64,000 nucleotides of DNA from Didymodactylos carnosus (taxonomy: Eukaryota; Rotifera; Eurotatoria; Philodinida; Philodinidae). Numbering within the stretch: position 1 is the stretch's first letter; every line of letters starts with the position of its first letter. The notes beneath the pieces are model-generated. The model was not told where the DNA came from. It was given only the letters and a program-made list of their open reading frames with translations, and made no database searches. Positions 34,628-46,037 of the stretch are shown piece after piece. A program made the position numbers and the translations under genes. The stretch covers positions 23,191 through 87,190 of the forward strand of contig CAJNOQ010000057.1 in assembly GCA_905250885.1 (NCBI GenBank). The letters run 5' to 3'.

Positions 34628-36984
34628 GTTTTTATCTGAAAGTAGAAGACTATTTAGGCCCGTTCTGTTAATTGTCAGTTTTGGCGATCAATATTACTGC
34701 TTTTACAAATTAATTTTTTTATCTTTTAATAAAGCCATGCTTGTTAATGCTATTAAACAGAGACAATAGTATAAAGTTTGAATTAGAGGAAATATACTTT
34801 GCGAGATAAACAGTACCTATGCAAAATTGCCGAAAGAAGGAGAATGATGCTGTTTAAAAATTCTGATCAAATACTATTTCCTGTTGATTGAACCTCGTTT
34901 AATAAATGTTTTTCACCAATATAAAAAAATAACAAGGTGTAAATATACGAAATGCTTATAAATTTTGTATTTCATTTTGTTGTGTATGAAAATCACGTTC
35001 ATGATTTCTTTTTCCCTTGAATTTTCCATTCTCTCTTTTCTTTGCTCTTTTTCTTCATATGTATCTATAAGTATATAATGTCCACAGTAATATATAAAGC
35101 GTATTCGATGTTGATCATTTTAAGATGAACACAAGAATACTCCTCATTTAGCGTAAAAAAAATGCAGTACAATCAAAGGAACAAATTTTTATAATAACAT
35201 CCAAAATATTTTCCTCATCTTTTTTCATGAAGTGATTATCCGACCGAATTCATCCAATATTTGAATAATTACATCATCGCGGGTGAGATTAGAGGAAACA
35301 AAAAAAAAAATTCAAAGCAATTCAGACACTTTGCCAAAAGAGATAGAAGCAATTGAAAAAAAAAAAGAAAAAAAAACCATGAATTAGTATAGTCATAGAT
35401 GGAGATTAAATGTCTTGATCATTCAGATTTTTTATAATTTCTGTTTTTTATCAATTGACACCAATTTACAGTTGTTGACAGAAACCGAAAAAAGAGTAAG
35501 TATCACTACTTTATCTCTTTTAATGTCGACAGGTCAAATAATTTTTATTCTTTCTCCTTTGTGCTTCTTTTTTTGGGGTAAAAAGTGTTATAGTAGAATT
35601 ATTAAGATATCGGTATATTTTTGTTGTGCTGTTTTTTTAGAAAACGAGAGAGAGAGAGAGAAAGAAGGGCGGCAGAGATCATGTTTTCGCACTAACAATA
35701 ATTCGGTGTCAAAATTTTGGCTATATTAAATGAGAAAAAAATGAATGTTTGTATAAACATCATTCTGTGAAATGCATTAGAGTATTTGTTGTTGTCAGTC
35801 ATTTATACGTATTTTTTGGCAAGTACGTACGTATATGTGACTGAGAACTTTATTCATCCTTGAAATGTGTTTCGACATTAGGCAAATAAAATAAATAAAT
35901 TTTAAAGTTACCCTCTATGCGTTTTTTTCATACTATTATTACATCTCTATCTAGATTACATATTTATCTAATTGTATTCTTCTGTGGTAGTGATTAGCAT
36001 AAATTCTTTAGGGAAATTCAGTAAAGTTTAATGAGATGTACGTTTAGGATTAAATAATTTTATAAAAATGTCGTATATTAATTTTGATTGGCAGTGTTTA
36101 ATTCATATTCGATGATAAAAGGTTTAAGTGAACTAACTTGATTAATTTTTTTATCTTTTTTTGCTCTTCTCTCTTCTTATCAAATTCGATTAACATATCC
36201 GTTGAATGAGGATGTATTATTGTTACCGATCACAGAATATATACGATCGTAAAGTACGGAAAATAGCCTACAGTGAATAAAAGTATAAAGACAGGTATGT
36301 TTTACAGTATTTCCTATCAGAATAATGAAACCTGACAATTGGTTTCCTATACTTTATTATGGAGCGAGACATAGATGAGAGGAAAAAAAATACAATAAAA
36401 AATTGTCTTTCCATAAAGTGCATACCCATCTGGACTGGTAGAAGCTGATCAAGAAAACGGTGAGTTTTTGTGTACACACAGTGGACGAAAGCAAGGAAAA
36501 TACATCAAGAAATACGTATAGGAGTAATGAAAGTTTTTCAAGTGCTGTGTTTATGAAAGAACTTTAAAATTGAAGGAAATTTCAAAAAGAGATAGACAGG
36601 TGACAACAGACAATCTAAGAATTATCTGTTTTAAAAATCGATCATACGAGATCATGTATTTTTTTTCTTCATCGTAAGTGCGTGACTGTCAATCATTTAA
36701 ACGAAAAGAAAATAGTTTATACACATTGTCTTATTAACTACATATGTATGAAAATTAGTATAATGCTAAATAATTTGTTGTATCATATTTTGTTAGTCGT
36801 AGGTGAAAATGATGCATGAATTCTAATTATCCGAAATTTATGTACAATTTAGAATTTAATTTAGTCAAAAACTCATGTCTTGATCAAACTACCAAATATA
36901 GTGTCACATTAAGCAAGTTTTAATAAACTATATTTTAAAATAAGTTTTTGAATCTTTTACCATACATTGAATAGTGATAGAGAT

Positions 36985-37205
36985 CAGGGCCGTAGCCAGA
37001 AATTTGGTAAGGGGTGGGCATCTACAAAAAAGTTCCATCGTTACTAGTCTGAATTTTCATGTTAAAGCTAGGTCGAGCACTTTTTCTTGCGTTTTATCTC
37101 CACACGGCATTTATCACCTATAAATTTAGTATATATTATACAGTGAAGTAAAATCTTAAGGGGTTGGCACGTGCCCTGTTTGCCTACCCCCTGGCTACGG
37201 CCCTG
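36985..37205. mobile_element. hAT-type MITE, 221 bp, with perfect 8-bp target duplication
   Basis: Perfect terminal inverted repeats of 15 bp: CAGGGCCGTAGCCAG at 36985 and CTGGCTACGGCCCTG ending at 37205. Both flanks carry ATAGAGAT (36977-36984 and 37206-37213). An 8-bp duplication with termini fitting YARNG is the signature of hAT elements. The interior is too short to encode anything. The exact duplication and clean ends point to a fairly recent insertion. Confidence 0.93.
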
Positions 37206-37560
37206 ATAGAGATGTGTAAAGTAATTTACTTTTAATTTGTAAATTCGTAAAGTTGTTTTCTAAATAGTTCTCACCTCTTCAATTATAAATAATAGGAATA
37301 CGTAATTTTTCACTATTCAATTATTGTCGTCAGAGGACTCTCAAGTGGGAAAAAATATCTTGCACTTTGATCAGTTGTCACTAGACAGAGAACAGATAAC
37401 AATAACAAGGTATATATTGTCCCATTGGAAAACTATTAACAAATTCGTTTTTATGCATTGTGGTTTTTTAAGTAGTCAATGATTTTCAAGAGCGAGAAAC
37501 AGAGTAGATAACAATATGCTTCTTTAGCTCAAAAGATTTGCTCGACATTAACATACTATA

Positions 37561-37768
37561 TACTGGAAAAAAACACTGGTAGGGTGCGGAATTTAAAAAA
37601 GGTTTCAAGAATTGAAACCATTTCTAAACCCTTTTTAATTTTCGTACTAATCGACGAAATCTAAATAAGGATCCATGAAACTTAATAATATTTCGTAGAT
37701 TTGTACGATACGTAAACGAGGTTTAGAAATGCTTTCAATTCCCAAAACCCTTGTTTTTTTCCAATGTA
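37561..37768. mobile_element. Mariner-type MITE, about 208 bp
   Basis: A near-complete palindrome bounded by TA on each side. The left end reads CTGGAAAAAAACA and the right end, read inward, CATTGGAAAAAAACA. Inner blocks AATTGAAA.CATTTCTAAACC and ACGAAAT pair across a centre near GGATCC at about 37670. A 24-nt segment (about 37576-37599) is present only in the left arm. TA borders suggest Tc1/mariner-type insertion. Confidence 0.75.
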
Positions 37769-38600
37769 CCTTCGAGAAATTATCAGTGATCATAAAAGTG
37801 TTGTACATCTAATGTTAGTTAAAAATGGGATAATTTAATATCTTTCCTATCTTCTTCTATAGTTATAATTTTTATACTAAGTTAAATCACCTTAGAGTGT
37901 ACCCTTGTAAAACGTATCTTCATTATACTGACTTTCACTGGCAGGGTCGCAAGAATACTTAAGTTATAAAGCATTAAAAATAATGAATTCTAGCGAAAAT
38001 CGCCGATTTCTAGCTGATAAATTAGCATTTTACTTTTCCAGTAAAATAGTGCTGCTTTCATCATTCTAGGCATGTAACAGTTACAGCTAACTGTAAAACT
38101 ATAACTGTTACAACTGGATTAATCATGAATCTTTTACCAACATATTCTAAATCGAGACCAAAATGCTAAGAACATTTTTTCGATGATTTTACACTTCTTC
38201 TCCGTTCCAGTTGCGACAGTTATTCAATTGCAGTTATCAATAATTTTACAATTATAGTTAAAAGCTTTGGCGGATAGATTTTGCGAAAAAAGTTTCTAAA
38301 AATCGGTTGGTTTCTTTCGAGGTAATTTTTGATGCTGAATTCAAATACGGTATTAAGTTTGGTATTGTGAAGGTCTTTCGAATTTATGGGCGATTTTAGT
38401 TACAGAGGATTGATCTTAAACATAGAAAGTAATCTTGTCTCAAAAAAATAATTTGTCTAAGTTGATATTACAACATTTATTATGAGTATTACGGATTATA
38501 CTGCTTAAATTTAATATCTATATTAGAGAGCTTTATATGGACCTTAAAGTTTTGAGTATACGGAGCTTTGATCTAGAATATTCTTCTTCATATTTCAGAC

Positions 38601-41600
38601 ATGGGAAATTATCCACCACATTGTCAAAATATTTCAAAATACGATCATCATATTGACAATACAAGAACAAGTACACTATCCCAGCTGGTCTACAGAAATA
38701 ATTCGGTATGGGTAGAGGAGCAAAGAAATTTAACAAATGAAACTTTTTCTTATGAAAAGATTTCAGAATGTTGGATTGAGTATCGTATTAGAGGTAAGAA
38801 TAAACTATTTAATAAACTGTTTCAATCTCTAAAACAAGTGATGTATTGTGAATATATATGTTTTTAGATTTTTTACGACAAGGTTTACCATTTATCATAT
38901 TACCCATATCGTTAATTTGTAATGGTATTAGCTTCTTTGTTCTACAAAGCCGTCGTATGCGTGGAACATCGACGGCATTTTTTATGCTTGCCTTGAGTCT
39001 ATTCGATCCATTGGTATTATTAACAAAAAATCTTGTTTATAAAAATTTTGCCGCAACCCATCCGTTTCATTGTAAAATATTATATTTTTTAATTTATCTT
39101 TTAACCTATACTACTGTATGGATCTTAGTAGTAATGACAGTCGATAAATTTCTTGCTGTTTGGTTTCCGTTAAAAGTATTATACTTCTGCACAATATCAC
39201 GTGCCAAATATGTTTGTATCATTATATTGGGTCTAACAAGTTTAATATCGATACATCATTTTTGGACTGTAACAAGTTTAAGCGATTTTGATTCGAATTT
39301 AAATTTAACCGTAAAATATTGCTATTATGAGACAAATAAATATGAACGATTCATGACAATATGGCGTTATGCTGACTTTTTTATATGGTGTTTTATTCCA
39401 TTTATTCTAATATTAACACTTAGTATATTGATTATTTATAAATTGCGAAGCAAAAAACCGATAGACAAAAATCTCACACCGAAAAAGTTTTATACAAGCA
39501 CATTTTTAGGTAGATATGGTTTAAATCATCATATTTTTTTTTTATCATTTTAGGTTAACTAGCAGTTCTATTATGTAAGGGGTGTATTTTGCAAGAAATG
39601 CACGCTTTACATAAATACGTGCATGTCTCCTGTTCATTGTTATGTTTTGTTTACATTCCAACTCAAGTATATATAGAGATTCTTTCGAGGTGTGAAGAGA
39701 GAATAAGATATTGAGAATGAAGAAAAGTTCATCTTTCGAATTTCAATTTCACTTTAATTGATTGAGAAATCCTATAAATTACTTTCTCAGAGCCTTCGAA
39801 TATTTTTAACCTTTATCGCCTGAAACTATGTGCATGTATCTGTCATCTAATGATGAATTAAAAATGATTTTATTGACTGTTACATTTAAAAAATGTCAGA
39901 ACAAATAAGGTGTTCTGTTATGTTTATTCCTGTCTAAATAAAGTTTTTACTGATTGATTTTGAGGTTATTAATTCTAATTTCTGTTGTGTGTAACACGCA
40001 CAGACATATTTAACGTGTTTGGTTCAAAACATTTTTTTTCGTTATTGCACTCAACTGCCCTTAATTACAACCCCGTTGAAAGTTCATCCAGTCAGACTGA
40101 AGTTTTTACTACAATTACTTCAGAAATTTCTCCAGAAGCTAATTTTCTAAAGAGTGTTTGGGTATTTTCGCTATAACTTACTTTTAAAGGACGCAATATT
40201 TAAAAAGAAAACATTAAATCCCTAGGATACACAATCAGCTATTTATCATAAATTCTTTAGCCTAATCGGATGAACTTTCAGAGGAGTCATAAGCAAGGCC
40301 AATTGAAAAGTAAGATTTCTAGAAAACTTCTAAATCAAGATAATTGAAAACTTCGCTACGGCCTCAATAGATAGGCAAACAACTTTTACATAGCCTTTAA
40401 AAATAACAAGTCATTCCTTCTTATACTTTACGAGTAGTAAAATTCATTTCGAAAACGCAAAATAAGACGAGAGGTACCCTTAAATTGATCTAGCATTCTG
40501 TGAATGAGGCGTGGTTGATAGATATTCAATCCTCGATGCGTCGAACAAGACCACATTGATCGCCGATACAAACAAAGATCATTAAGAACGACGAAACTCA
40601 TAATTGCAATGAGATTGAATTTTTGGGGTATTTCTCACTTTTGTAAAGTGATTAATAGAGCCTATGTATGAGAACTATGCCTGATTTGGTAAAGATTCAG
40701 CCCTTCTGATCCTCAGAACTGTTTAAGAGATAGATATTTCTGTAAAACAAAAACAAGCGTATATATCTCCTTATTTGTCTCTCGCCCTTACTCTGAAATT
40801 ACTGCGTATTGAACATATAGTAATAAATTCAAAAACTGATTTTCATATTATCTTAACTATCTTAACAAAAATACATCGGCAGAAAACAGTTTGAAAGCTG
40901 CAAAAAATCAGCTGCGATCAGAAATGATTTTCAAACAACGTTAAGAAAATAAATATTTTATCTATAATGATCACCATTTTTTTTGGTATCTTTCGTATCA
41001 ATGAATACGAAGACATCTTGATAAAACATGTGTACCTAAATATTAATTAATCAAGACAATCATGCACTTGAGAAAAAATTTTCTTCTCCAAAGACACTGC
41101 CCATTGCCTAATTTTCTATGTGACTTGCCTCACCAAAACGGAAAAATTAAAAAACGCGTTTTGATCTGTTTTTTTTGTGGGAAAAAACGGATAAAAACGC
41201 GTTTCTTATTTTCTCGTTTTGGTAAGACAAATCACATACAAAATTAGGCAATGGGCAGTGTCTTTGGAGAAGAAAATTTTTTCTCAAGTGCATGATTGTC
41301 TTGATTAATTAATATTTAGGTACACATGTTTTATCAAGATGTCTCCATATTCATTTATACGAAAGATACTTTACACATAATTACAGTACTGAAAAACGCT
41401 TTGAGCATAAATTCCTTTCAATACGGTCGTGAGGCGGTTTCATTTGGTCGCTACTAGTCGCGAACGAGATTCCAAGAACTTTGCCTATCACGGCTGTGTA
41501 CCTTATTCTACTATGTAGAGTACGTTTACTGTGAGAGATTTCTTATAGAATAGAATATAGAACCGGAAAATGTTTTACATTTTAAAATTTATGTATTTGT

Positions 41601-43773
41601 ATTTTACAATTTCATGTTGAAACTAAATGCCCAATTAAAATAAAAGATATCATCTAAGTAGTTTCTTCGTAGATCACTCAAAATCAAAAATAAGTTCAAG
41701 TCAACTTTCTTAGTTCATTCGTGATACGAACACGATTGTTACATCCATGACGAAATAATAAATAAGCGTGCATTCCCTACGTTCACATATTCGTAAATAT
41801 TTCCATGCGGGATCGTTAGTGAAATTATAGAAGGTTCGCTCATTTGATGGTGCAAGTATATAATCCTGCTGTCGTAAAATTTTCACATGAATATGATGAA
41901 ATCGTATTCACGATGAACGCTCATATTTCAAAAAGTTCTTAATTTAGGATCACGTCATGACTCTCTGTAGCGAACCTCTATAAAAATAACTTTTTTAGTT
42001 TTAACACCGTATCGCGGTCATGATATTCTTTAATACTTACAATATGACAAAGAAACGTAGTCTGTCTTTGATAACAAATTCCATCACCGTTTTGTTTTGC
42101 TTAAACACAGTATATAAATTTCCAGAGTCTCGTCATACTCCAGCAATTCATCACGATTAGGTGTGTATCGACGAATAATCGATGTTAGGGCATTCGCGAA
42201 AATCGTTTCGAATCGATTATAAAATATCTCTTAGAGCTGGTGAATATGTGAAAAGAATATAATAAAATCGAAAACGCACTAAAATAGCAAAGAATAATCG
42301 ATCATTGATTATTTTTCACGATTTTGCACATTTTTGAATGCCTATGTTTCTGTTACAAATAATACTAAAACTTTTCTAACGTTTCACTTTTGTAGAACAC
42401 ACATTTCTCTACAAAATGGAACATTTAGCAGCTCTGAGAGATATTTTATAATCAATTCGAAACGATTTTCCTGAATGCTCTAACAACAATTATTAATCGA
42501 TGCATACCTAACCGCAATCAAGTCGCCAAGTATTTGTTTGACTTAATTATCGATTTTACTCATAAAAAAAGAACCAGATAAAAGTCGTGATGGAAGAGCC
42601 GTCCTGTCATGATAAATATCGATCTTGTTAAGTTGCGTGCTGAACTCACGATTCGATTGTAATCGTAGTAAGAATAGTGCAAGTTATTTATTATTAATGA
42701 GTGAACATCGCGCATAAATAGTGATCGCTGTAAACTGTCAACTAACGAAATTTGCCTAATAGAACTGTCTGGAATTCTTTCGAGGTTTCTAGAAAAATAT
42801 ATGACAACGATAATGAAAACAAAAATAATCTTACAAATAACTCAATGATCTTACCATAATTTATGAATTGAACTGACTTTTTTTCATTAACCTAGATTCA
42901 AATTTGGTAGTGAACACCGTAACCAAATTTCAACCTTTGAAAATATCCTTAATAGTTCGTTTAAAAGATTTCAGATATTCAATTTCTGATAAATTCGATA
43001 ACAAAACTAACATACGTTAGTTCTTTAACAATTTTCCGCGGCATGAAAAAACAATTTTAAGTTGTTAAGTGTAACAATAACACACTCGATATTAATTTAT
43101 TTCTGTTTTAGGTAACAGAAAACTAGAAAATATCAAAGATATTGAAATACGTAGTAATCAGAAAACGGACGCTATTCGACATAAACATCGCCATATAACA
43201 TTAATGCTGTTAGCAGTGGCTGTTGTTTTTCTTCTTTTAACACTTCCGAATAGCATTTATTTTGTTCTCGATTTAACATACGATTTTACTAATCGACCTA
43301 CTGAAAATAATTATACTCAATGGCTTCGATATCGTCGTTTAACAATATTGACTGTCGTCATGTTTCAAATAAGTGATTTGCAACATACAATGAATTTTTT
43401 TCTCTACATATTAACATCCCATAAATTTCGTCAATCCGTATTATCCATATTTACCGTGATACCGTTTTGTCGACAAAAAATTCAACAAAATTTAAAGCTA
43501 GATACTACAACAACAACAACACCAACATATCTCATATCATTTCGATCGAGTACATCTAATTTATCAACGACAAATCATCGTCATCATCAACAAAATAGTA
43601 ACAATCATCATTGTCACCAACATCAAATGAGAAATCCACAAAAAAGAACGGTTGTACGACCAATAGCAAGTAGCACCAACACTAACTCTTCAATGACCAA
43701 GCCAGAACAATATAAATATCGTGCTTTATTCAACAATAAAAGATTTTCGAATTCTACGCCATCTCTCTGTTAA
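38601..43773 (+). CDS. Class A (rhodopsin-like) G protein-coupled receptor, peptide-receptor type
   Basis: Three exons: 38601-38793, 38868-39509 and 43112-43773 (both introns phase 1), 498 residues. The extracellular N-terminus (about 65 residues) has glycosylation sites NIS, NNS, NLT and NET. Seven helices follow: TM1 FIILPISLICNGISFFVLQ, TM2 FFMLALSLFDPLVLL, TM3 ending VMTVDKFLAVWFP, TM4 YVCIIILGLTSLISI, TM5 WCFIPFILILTLSILIIY, TM6 LLAVAVVFLLLTLPNSIYFV, TM7 ending HTMNFFLYILTSHKFRQSV. The TM3 cysteine (PFHCKILYF) and an ECL2 cysteine (KYCYYE) could form the usual disulphide. DKF replaces DRY and NFFLY replaces NPxxY, as in many spiralian FMRFamide-receptor-like orphans. The His- and Asn-rich C-tail is disordered. 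Ligand unknown. ATG 38601 follows TTTCAGAC, so an untranslated exon may lie upstream. The 3.6 kb second intron contains three mobile elements. Confidence 0.9.
40986..41369. mobile_element. 384-bp near-perfect palindrome in GPCR intron
   Basis: The whole unit folds on itself around position 41177. The left arm opens GTATCTTTCGTATCAATGAA and the right arm closes with its inverse ending CGAAAGATAC. Inner pairing includes CATCTTGATAAAACATGTG, AGACACTGCCCATTGCCTAA and AACGCGTTTT. The arms have few mismatches, and the loop is about 10 nt. It shares 23 identical bases (41276-41298, and inverted in the left arm) with the TSC22D intron element. No coding capacity survives in it. Confidence 0.85.
41825..41983. 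mobile_element. Small MITE candidate in GPCR intron, 159 bp
   Basis: Ends are TTATAGAAGGTTCGCT (41825-41840) and AGCGAACCTCTATAA (41969-41983), which are inverse to each other with one extra A on the left. The ends carry TA, as in Tc1/mariner-type elements. The interior shows no reading frame. Confidence 0.6.
42158..42510. mobile_element. Mariner-type MITE in GPCR intron, about 353 bp
   Basis: Bounded by TA at 42158-42159 and 42509-42510. The terminal inverted repeats start GGTGTGTATCGA on the left and GGTATGCATCGA read inward from the right. They continue for about 80 bp through GAAAATCGTTTCGAAT and GATTATAAAATATCTC to GAGCTG, with roughly 85 percent identity. The centre is unique and non-coding. 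TA duplication and long TIRs point to Tc1/mariner. Confidence 0.85.
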
Positions 43774-43945
43774 TTCATTTATTTTCTTGTTGTTTGTATG
43801 TAAATATATATATACACAAAGAAATTCAAACAATTAATATGTATCATAGAACGAGAAGGAAACTGAAACTATTTCGTACATATTATAGTTTATCAACAAA
43901 ACAGTAGCAAAAAATAGCTTTACACAATTTATATTGAAATATATT

Positions 43946-45244
43946 CTAGACTTGCACATGATTCCAAGAAGATGTACGTAAAAGATCTTGTAGCTGATGA
44001 ACTGTTTCGTTTTCAAACATTGTAATTCTGTTTGATAATTTCATTGATGACTGCTGTTCGTTCTCTTTGCCGTTATTTCTTTTATTTTTATTATTAATTT
44101 GACGCTTATGATCTAACCAATGGCGATCATCGAATGCTGAATTATAGGTCATCATACTTAAAGGACTAATGCGTCCGCCTCGTCTTGATGGATAATACAA
44201 ACTGTTACTAGAATTTGTATTATTTTTCGGGAATACTATCGCATCTTTTTGCTGTTTTTTAAGGTACATTTGTGTAAAATACATAACGTAATAAGGACAA
44301 GAGATGGATGGTTTATTTCGTGGTGTTGGAGTTTTTCTTAAGAGTACACTTTCGCTGCCCACATTGGACTGTTGTGGCACTTGATAAGAATGACTTGGAT
44401 GAAGAACAGGTATTACTGTTGCTGGTGTAGTATGTGACTCTGTAATTGTATTACCGGTGAGAGTTGTGATTGCTGATGAATAACGTTCTTGTTGTAGTGA
44501 AGGAGATATTACTGATGCTGAGGATATTCGACATGATGGCGATGAAGACATAACACTTGGTGAAACATGTGATGGTCCGTTGAGAACTAATCGATCGTCT
44601 CGCAGTTGTTTAGCAATGAACATTTGAACATCTTCATTTGAATTTAGACGTTCGTTGGTTTTTCTTAATCTTTCACTCATTTCGCCTATTTCTGACTTGA
44701 GTTTGGCTGATGCTCGAGAATTTATAAATGTTGATCGATTATTTGAGATATTCGTACTAGGAGCCATTGGTAGTACTGCGGCACTCTTTACTCTCGACGC
44801 ACTTAACGATGTATCACCGAGTGATCGAATCCGATTAATATCTGATGCACCGTGTTTAACGTTTGATGGACGAAATCCATTACGTTGAATGTCTTTTGAA
44901 GATATAGCCGACTGATAGTTTTTGCTTTGTTCGATGTACAATAAATGTTGTTGTTCTTTAGTAGTATTGTGATGATGATTTTGTTCAGCTGATGCTAACA
45001 ACAAATGAAATGAGTTTTGTCGATATTGAGGCGTCAATGGAGGAATAGTCACATGATTATTACGAGCTAATTTTGCCTCTTGCAATGTATCACCAGCAAA
45101 CAATCCTGAAAATAATTACATAATATACATTAGACAAATGATCCCCTCATTTGTCGAATACGAAGTTTTCTTTTGTCATTGCATTTAGTAGAATGAGAGG
45201 AGTAAGTAATTATTACCAGTTTTATTTTTTGGTAATGCTAACAT
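43946..45244 (-). CDS. Unrecognised disordered protein with short coiled-coil-like segment
   Basis: Two exons, 45244-45217 and 45105-43946, joined by a 111-nt GT..AG intron in phase 1, giving 395 residues starting MLALPKNKTGLFAGDTLQEA. I do not recognise the family. The protein is rich in Ser, Asn, Gln and Thr. One segment at about residues 140-180 (SEIGEMSERLRKTNERLNSN, then MFIAKQLRDDRLVL) is charged and probably helical or coiled coil. Short blocks such as VTIPPLTPQYRQNSFHLLLA and RNKPSISCPYYVMYFTQMYL look conserved. No signal peptide or membrane helix is seen. The stop lies 172 bp from the GPCR stop (convergent pair), and the start lies about 0.8 kb past the DSCAM-like stop on the same strand. 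A further 5' exon cannot be ruled out. Confidence 0.65.
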
Positions 45245-46037
45245 AGATTGAATTTAAATAGTTTGATCTCACGTGTTGAATGGATTAATTAAACTAAATT
45301 TTGATTTGTACGAGTATGTGTTGAAAATATTTTTTCGTGTTATTTTGTAAAAGAACAAAAGAAGCAATAGAAGAAAAAAGAAAGACTTCTTGTGACAAAA
45401 AGAAAATAAAGGTAACAAGAAGAATGAGAGGCAAAAAGGACCACTATACATGTAGAATTGTTACAATCCAGAGAACTGAAAGAAAAACAGCCAAAGGACA
45501 ATCAACATGATTGTTTGAATATGTACATTAAATCGACTGTTTTAAAAAAAAGAAAAAAGAGAAATCTGTAATTATGGATGCAAAATTACACAAAGAGAAT
45601 TGATGTGACATTTGCATTATGTTTTGACCATGAGGTACGAGCATAAGTGTGGACAAGAGCAATCAATTGAAACTATTTGACAGTTAGAGAATTTCATCAT
45701 AAATAGTATTTCATATCAGAGGTGCTTGATTTAATGATGTTTGTGTTCATTTCAGGCTATGACCTACATATTCAAATTATGGACTCTTCTCGATAGAAAG
45801 ATGCCATAAAAAAAAAGCGTAATCATTCAGATTGACTAAACACTTCCAAAACTTGGTTTAATAAAAAATAAACTTCATTTCCTATAAATATCTCAGAAAA
45901 AAAAACAAGTGTAAACAATTAAAAACACTCAAAATATTAAATGATAACAACAACAACAAAAAAAAAACATTTCCACTGTTATAGCACTATGACATACAAA
46001 CATTAAAAAAATATCAGAAAAAAATGAGAACAATATT
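45245..46037. other. Spacer between DSCAM-like stop and the next gene
   Basis: AT-rich sequence with A-runs and no supported exon. It should hold the DSCAM-like 3' UTR and the promoter of the unknown gene at 43946-45244. Confidence 0.5.

Larger units (their letters stand above)
27464..38600. other. 11 kb intergenic region dominated by mobile elements
   Basis: Spacer between the CCZ1 start and the GPCR start, which face away from each other. No supported host exon was found. It contains the AAGATCTTG word field (28980-31530), two hAT-like elements (29744-30594, 30735-31152), a fold-back element (33697-34627), a hAT MITE (36985-37205), a mariner-type MITE (37561-37768) and a (TA)n run at 32116-32136. 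The stretches 27464-28950, 31550-33600 and 34700-36900 show nothing I can name. Confidence 0.6.

Noticed and set aside
43834-44016. 60-codon minus ORF past the unknown gene
   Set aside because: It overlaps the end of the 43946-45244 gene in another frame and shows no splice or family support.
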